A stretch of 25,961 nt of DNA, from contig CAJUJC010000015.1 in the NCBI GenBank assembly GCA_910586805.1, forward strand, positions 1-25,961. Direction: 5' to 3'. The stretch's first letter is position 1. Each line of letters starts with the position of its first letter. Origin of the DNA: an uncultured Erysipelotrichales bacterium. Lineage in GTDB: Bacteria; Bacillota_I; Bacilli_A; Erysipelotrichales; Coprobacillaceae. Position numbers and translations under genes: made by a program. The notes beneath the pieces are model-generated. The model did not search any database. It was not told the origin of the DNA and saw only the letters and a list, made by a program, of their open reading frames with translations. Shown here piece by piece: positions 23,134 to 25,961 of this stretch.

Positions 23134-24983
23134 TGAAGAATAATGAATTAGTAAGATTACTCAAACGTTTATTTAAAAATCATGGATTTGCACTGATTAT
23201 TGTTTTTGGGTGTATTATTGGAAATGCTTTGGTTAATGTTCAAGGAACATTGTTTATGCAAACATTAATTGATGATTATATTATTCCTTTGATGAATAGT
23301 GCTTCTCCTGATTATTCTGGTTTGTGGAAAGCTTTAATGAGAGTTGCGACATTTTATGGAATAGGGGTACTTTGTGCTTATGTGTTTAATCGTATTATGG
23401 TAACTGTGACTCAACATTTCTTAAGAGATACAAGAGATGAGTTATTCGAACATATGGAGTCTTTGCCTATTCGTTATTTTGATCAAAAAACACATGGAGA
23501 TATTATGTCTATTTATACAAATGATACAGATACATTAAGACAGGTTGTCAGCCAATCTATTCCACAACTTGTATCAAGTGCAATAACGATTGTCACTGTC
23601 TTTGTTTCCATGTTAACTTTAAGTTTTCCTTTAACTATGGTTAGTTTAGTCATGTTATGCTTGACTGTTTATATGTCTCGTAAAGTTGGTTCTTTATCAG
23701 CAAAATATTTTATGAAACAGCAAGTGGAAACAGGGAAAGTGAATGGGTATATTGAAGAAATGATTTCTGGTCAAAAAGTTGTAAAGGTTTTTAATCACGA
23801 AGAAAAAGCTATTGAAGATTTTAGAAAAATCAATAGTGATTTAAGAGAAAGTGCTTATCAGGCACATAAGTTTGCAAATGTTTTAATGCCTATTACAGTT
23901 CAAATTGGAAATATTTCTTATATTGTTTGTGCTATTGTTGGAGCAACGCTTGCATTAAATGGGTATGGTGCGATTACAATTGGAACATTGGTATCTTTCT
24001 TAACTTTAAATAAAAGTTTCAATAATCCAATTGGTCAAATTTCACAACAAATCAATAGTATTGCTATGGCTCAAGCTGGAGCTAAGCGTATATTTGAATT
24101 ATTGGATCAAAAAAGTGAAGATGATCAGGGAATCATTACATTATGTCGCGTGAAATATGAAAATGGACACATGGTTGAAACCAAAGAAAGAACAGGACAT
24201 TGGGCATGGAAACATCCTCGTCAAGATGGAAGTGTCGAACTTGTAGAGATGAAGGGTGATATTCGTCTTGAAAATGTTGATTTTGGATATGTTGATGATA
24301 AGATGGTTTTACATGATGTTCATGTTATAGCGAATCCAGGTGAAAAAATTGCTTTTGTTGGCGCAACAGGTGCAGGAAAAACAACAATTACAAATTTAAT
24401 TAATCGTTTTTATGATATTCAAAATGGAACGATTACTTATGATGGTATTGATATCAAGCTTATAAAAAAAGATGATTTAAGGAAATCATTAGGTGTTGTT
24501 TTACAAGATACACATTTATTCACTGGAACTGTTATGGATAATATTCGTTATGGTCGTTTAGATGCAACAGATGAAGAATGTATAGCTGCTGCAAAATTAG
24601 CAAATGCTGATATGTTTATCAATCATTTAGAAAATGGATACCAAACAATGCTAAAAGGTGATGGATCATCTTTATCACAAGGACAAAGACAATTATTGGC
24701 AATCGCAAGAGCAGCAGTTGCGAATCCTCCAGCATTAATTTTAGATGAAGCAACATCTTCAATTGATTCAAGAACAGAAAAATTAGTTCAAGATGGTATG
24801 GATAAATTAATGGAAGGAAGAACAACTTTGGTTATTGCTCATAGATTATCTACAATCAAAAATAGTGATTGCATTATGGTATTAGATCATGGAAATATTA
24901 TTGAACGTGGAAATCATGAAACTTTAATGAAACAAAAAGGAAAATACTATCAGTTGTATACTGGTGTTATTGATATGGATTAG
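23133..24983 (+). CDS. ABC exporter half-transporter with canonical ATPase site (BmrD/LmrD-like)
   Basis: The 616-residue partner of the preceding protein has six membrane helices (about 1-325), then the ATPase domain with Walker A GATGAGKT (410-417), signature LSQGQ (514-518), Walker B LILDE with catalytic Glu539, and switch His570 in IAHRLSTI. An insert of about 40 polar residues between the membrane and ATPase parts (about 330-372, with GHWAWKHPR) is typical of this half of the heterodimer. ATG 23133 overlaps the previous stop by one base, with GGGAGG upstream, so the two chains are made in coupled, near-equal amounts. A strong terminator follows. Drug specificity cannot be predicted. Confidence 0.95.
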   Translation: MKNNELVRLLKRLFKNHGFALIIVFGCIIGNALVNVQGTLFMQTLIDDYIIPLMNSASPDYSGLWKALMRVATFYGIGVLCAYVFNRIMVTVTQHFLRDTRDELFEHMESLPIRYFDQKTHGDIMSIYTNDTDTLRQVVSQSIPQLVSSAITIVTVFVSMLTLSFPLTMVSLVMLCLTVYMSRKVGSLSAKYFMKQQVETGKVNGYIEEMISGQKVVKVFNHEEKAIEDFRKINSDLRESAYQAHKFANVLMPITVQIGNISYIVCAIVGATLALNGYGAITIGTLVSFLTLNKSFNNPIGQISQQINSIAMAQAGAKRIFELLDQKSEDDQGIITLCRVKYENGHMVETKERTGHWAWKHPRQDGSVELVEMKGDIRLENVDFGYVDDKMVLHDVHVIANPGEKIAFVGATGAGKTTITNLINRFYDIQNGTITYDGIDIKLIKKDDLRKSLGVVLQDTHLFTGTVMDNIRYGRLDATDEECIAAAKLANADMFINHLENGYQTMLKGDGSSLSQGQRQLLAIARAAVANPPALILDEATSSIDSRTEKLVQDGMDKLMEGRTTLVIAHRLSTIKNSDCIMVLDHGNIIERGNHETLMKQKGKYYQLYTGVIDMD

Positions 24984-25012
24984 GACTTATCTTTTAATGA
25001 TAAGTCTTTTTT
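24984..25012 (+). terminator. Terminator of the marR-ABC operon
   Basis: GACTTATC (24984-24991) and GATAAGTC (24999-25006) pair around TTTTAAT, followed by six T. Confidence 0.9.
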
Positions 25013-25015
25013 CTA

Positions 25016-25044
25016 TTTACTCTTGTCAAAAAATTGATTAAAAT
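25016..25044 (+). promoter_or_regulatory. Promoter of the PAS-domain gene
   Basis: TTTACT (25016-25021), 17 bases, TAAAAT (25039-25044), 19 bases before ATG 25064. Confidence 0.6.
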
Positions 25045-25063
25045 AAGAAAAAAGGAGAGAAGT

Positions 25064-25459
25064 ATGGAAATAACAAAAGACGTTTTATTAAGTTTATTAG
25101 ATGCTTATGCATATGAAATTGTGTTTGTAGATAGAAATCATACTGTTCAATATATGAATAAAACAGCTATGCAAAGATATGGAGAAAGAGTAAAGATTGG
25201 AAGAAGTTTATTTCATTGTCATAATGAGGGTACAAAAGGGAAAATAGAAACATTTTTAAAAAGAGCTGATGAAGGTGAAGATGAGATGTTTCAAGTCTTA
25301 AATGGAAAAACAGGAGAAAGAGAATTTTTTGTGCCTGTTAGGGACAACCAAGGAAAAGTAATTGGTTATTTTGAAAGACATGAAGTTCATTGGGATGAAA
25401 GTTATCCTGAGCAATCAGTGTTTGAATATTGGAAAAATAGAAAAAAAGATTTATCTTAG
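25064..25459 (+). CDS. Small single-PAS-domain protein
   Basis: The 131-residue cytosolic protein is essentially one PAS sensor domain. It has an N-terminal helix (LLSLLDAYAYEIVFVD), then NHTVQYMNKTAMQRYG, GRSLFHCHN and the C-terminal strands EFFVPVRDNQGKVIGYFERH. The IGRSLFHCHN segment resembles PAS domains linked to DUF438 proteins. There is no output domain (kinase, cyclase or HTH), so it probably works by binding a partner or a small ligand such as heme. ATG 25064 has AAAAGGAGAG at good spacing. It lies alone between two terminators. Confidence 0.8.
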   Translation: MEITKDVLLSLLDAYAYEIVFVDRNHTVQYMNKTAMQRYGERVKIGRSLFHCHNEGTKGKIETFLKRADEGEDEMFQVLNGKTGEREFFVPVRDNQGKVIGYFERHEVHWDESYPEQSVFEYWKNRKKDLS

Positions 25460-25474
25460 GATAAGTCTTTTTTT
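25447..25474 (+). terminator. Terminator after the PAS gene
   Basis: AGATTTATC (25447-25455) and GATAAGTCT (25460-25468) pair with one G-T pair around TTAG, followed by six T. The stem overlaps the stop codon region. Confidence 0.8.
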
Positions 25475-25481
25475 GTGTAAA

Positions 25482-25507
25482 AAGAAAAAATCCTTTGAAT
25501 AGGATTT
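25482..25507 (-). terminator. Terminator of the HD-domain gene (minus strand)
   Basis: On the minus strand AAATCC (25507-25502) and GGATTT (25493-25488) pair around an 8-base loop, followed by TTTTCTTT. Convergent with the PAS gene terminator. Confidence 0.7.
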
Positions 25508-25512
25508 CATAA

Positions 25513-25950
25513 TCATTCTAAAGTGTCTAAACGCTGTTTTTCATAATCTTTAAAAACATAACTAGGTTCTTCTAAATATTTAGCATATAAATCCATATCT
25601 TTAATCAGTTCACTATATGGATCATCTTTTTTATTTTTATCACTATGTTTTGAAATTGCATTTGTAATAATTTCAATCTCTTCATCATTAAAATCAATTA
25701 AATATTTTTTGAGCATTTGAGCTGATCTTATTCCGTGTTGGAAAGAACTATGATTAATCATTTGCGCATAGTCATGAAATAAACCAATGATACTGGCAAG
25801 TTCACTATTTAAGTTTCTTTTTTTTGCATAAATTTGACACAATGCACAAACTTGAATGCTATGAAAATAAGCTCTTTGTTTATAGATTCCATGACATTTT
25901 TCTTCAATTTTTTGATAAAATATATCTTTTAAATCTTCATATCTATTCAT
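25513..25950 (-). CDS. HD-domain phosphohydrolase-like protein
   Basis: A 145-residue soluble protein with the HD metal-site pattern: His30 in RAYFHSIQV, His59-Asp60 in IGLFHDYAQ, and downstream acids in IKDMDLYAKY (Asp118, Asp120), with His102 in ISKHSD as an additional ligand. It is of the short, stand-alone HDIG/HDDC type that hydrolyses phosphate esters such as nucleotides. No RelA/SpoT synthetase or GGDEF part is present. The ATG (25950) has no clear Shine-Dalgarno in the few bases visible before the window edge, so it may be coupled to an upstream gene outside. Substrate unknown. Confidence 0.85.
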   Translation of the reverse strand: MNRYEDLKDIFYQKIEEKCHGIYKQRAYFHSIQVCALCQIYAKKRNLNSELASIIGLFHDYAQMINHSSFQHGIRSAQMLKKYLIDFNDEEIEIITNAISKHSDKNKKDDPYSELIKDMDLYAKYLEEPSYVFKDYEKQRLDTLE

Positions 25951-25961
25951 CGTCTTAGCCC

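Noticed and set aside
1..25961. CRISPR array, rRNA, tRNA or replication origin
   Set aside because: No regularly spaced repeats, structural RNA signatures or iteron/DnaA-box clusters were seen on reading both strands.

Overview
The window is very AT-rich DNA with densely packed genes, strong Shine-Dalgarno sites and many short hairpin-plus-T-run terminators. The gene content (one-step meso-diaminopimelate dehydrogenase, Bacillus-type EF-P, a TetM-like GTPase, a two-gene multidrug ABC exporter) points to a low-GC Bacillota gut-type bacterium, most likely in the Erysipelotrichia / Coprobacillus-Thomasclavelia neighbourhood. The taxon is my inference from protein style, not a database match.

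Region 1 (about 1-8730) is accessory DNA. It starts with a three-gene restriction-modification island: a C5-cytosine methyltransferase, an McrB-like AAA+ motor and a LlaJI-type PD-(D/E)XK nuclease, with touching or overlapping genes. Next come a gene that appears to have lost its 5' part, a TerB-like protein, and a gene-poor stretch of hairpins with MarR-operator-like sequence. A 1045-bp IS1595-family element follows. It has 8-bp target duplications and sits at codon 3 of a small gene that also carries two nonsense mutations; its own transposase is broken. A TPR protein and about 600 bp without an intact gene close the region.

Region 2 (about 8730-20815) looks like ordinary chromosome. It encodes a PnuC-type vitamin transporter with an unusual N-terminal membrane/ectodomain module, EF-P, and an SDR reductase directly behind efp. 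The SDR is a candidate EF-P-modifying enzyme by analogy with Bacillus YmfI. Then come a PLP enzyme of the 'aluminium resistance' / methionine gamma-lyase-like family, a GNAT acetyltransferase, diaminopimelate dehydrogenase, and a MATE exporter under a promoter with a 19-bp spacer filled by a perfect palindrome (MerR style). The next genes are a trigger factor without its ribosome-binding domain, a TetM/EF-G-like GTPase fused to a C-terminal NYN (YacP/Rae1-type) RNase domain, thioredoxin and a hexapeptide-repeat acetyltransferase. Several of these proteins act on the ribosome or nascent chain. The GTPase-NYN fusion is the most interesting object in the window: it suggests one protein that enters the ribosomal A site and could cut mRNA there.

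Region 3 (about 20815-25961) is a drug-response operon: a MarR regulator with its own promoter and operator-like repeat, then two overlapping half-transporters forming a heterodimeric ABC exporter with one degenerate and one canonical ATPase site. A small PAS-domain protein and a convergent HD-domain hydrolase end the window.
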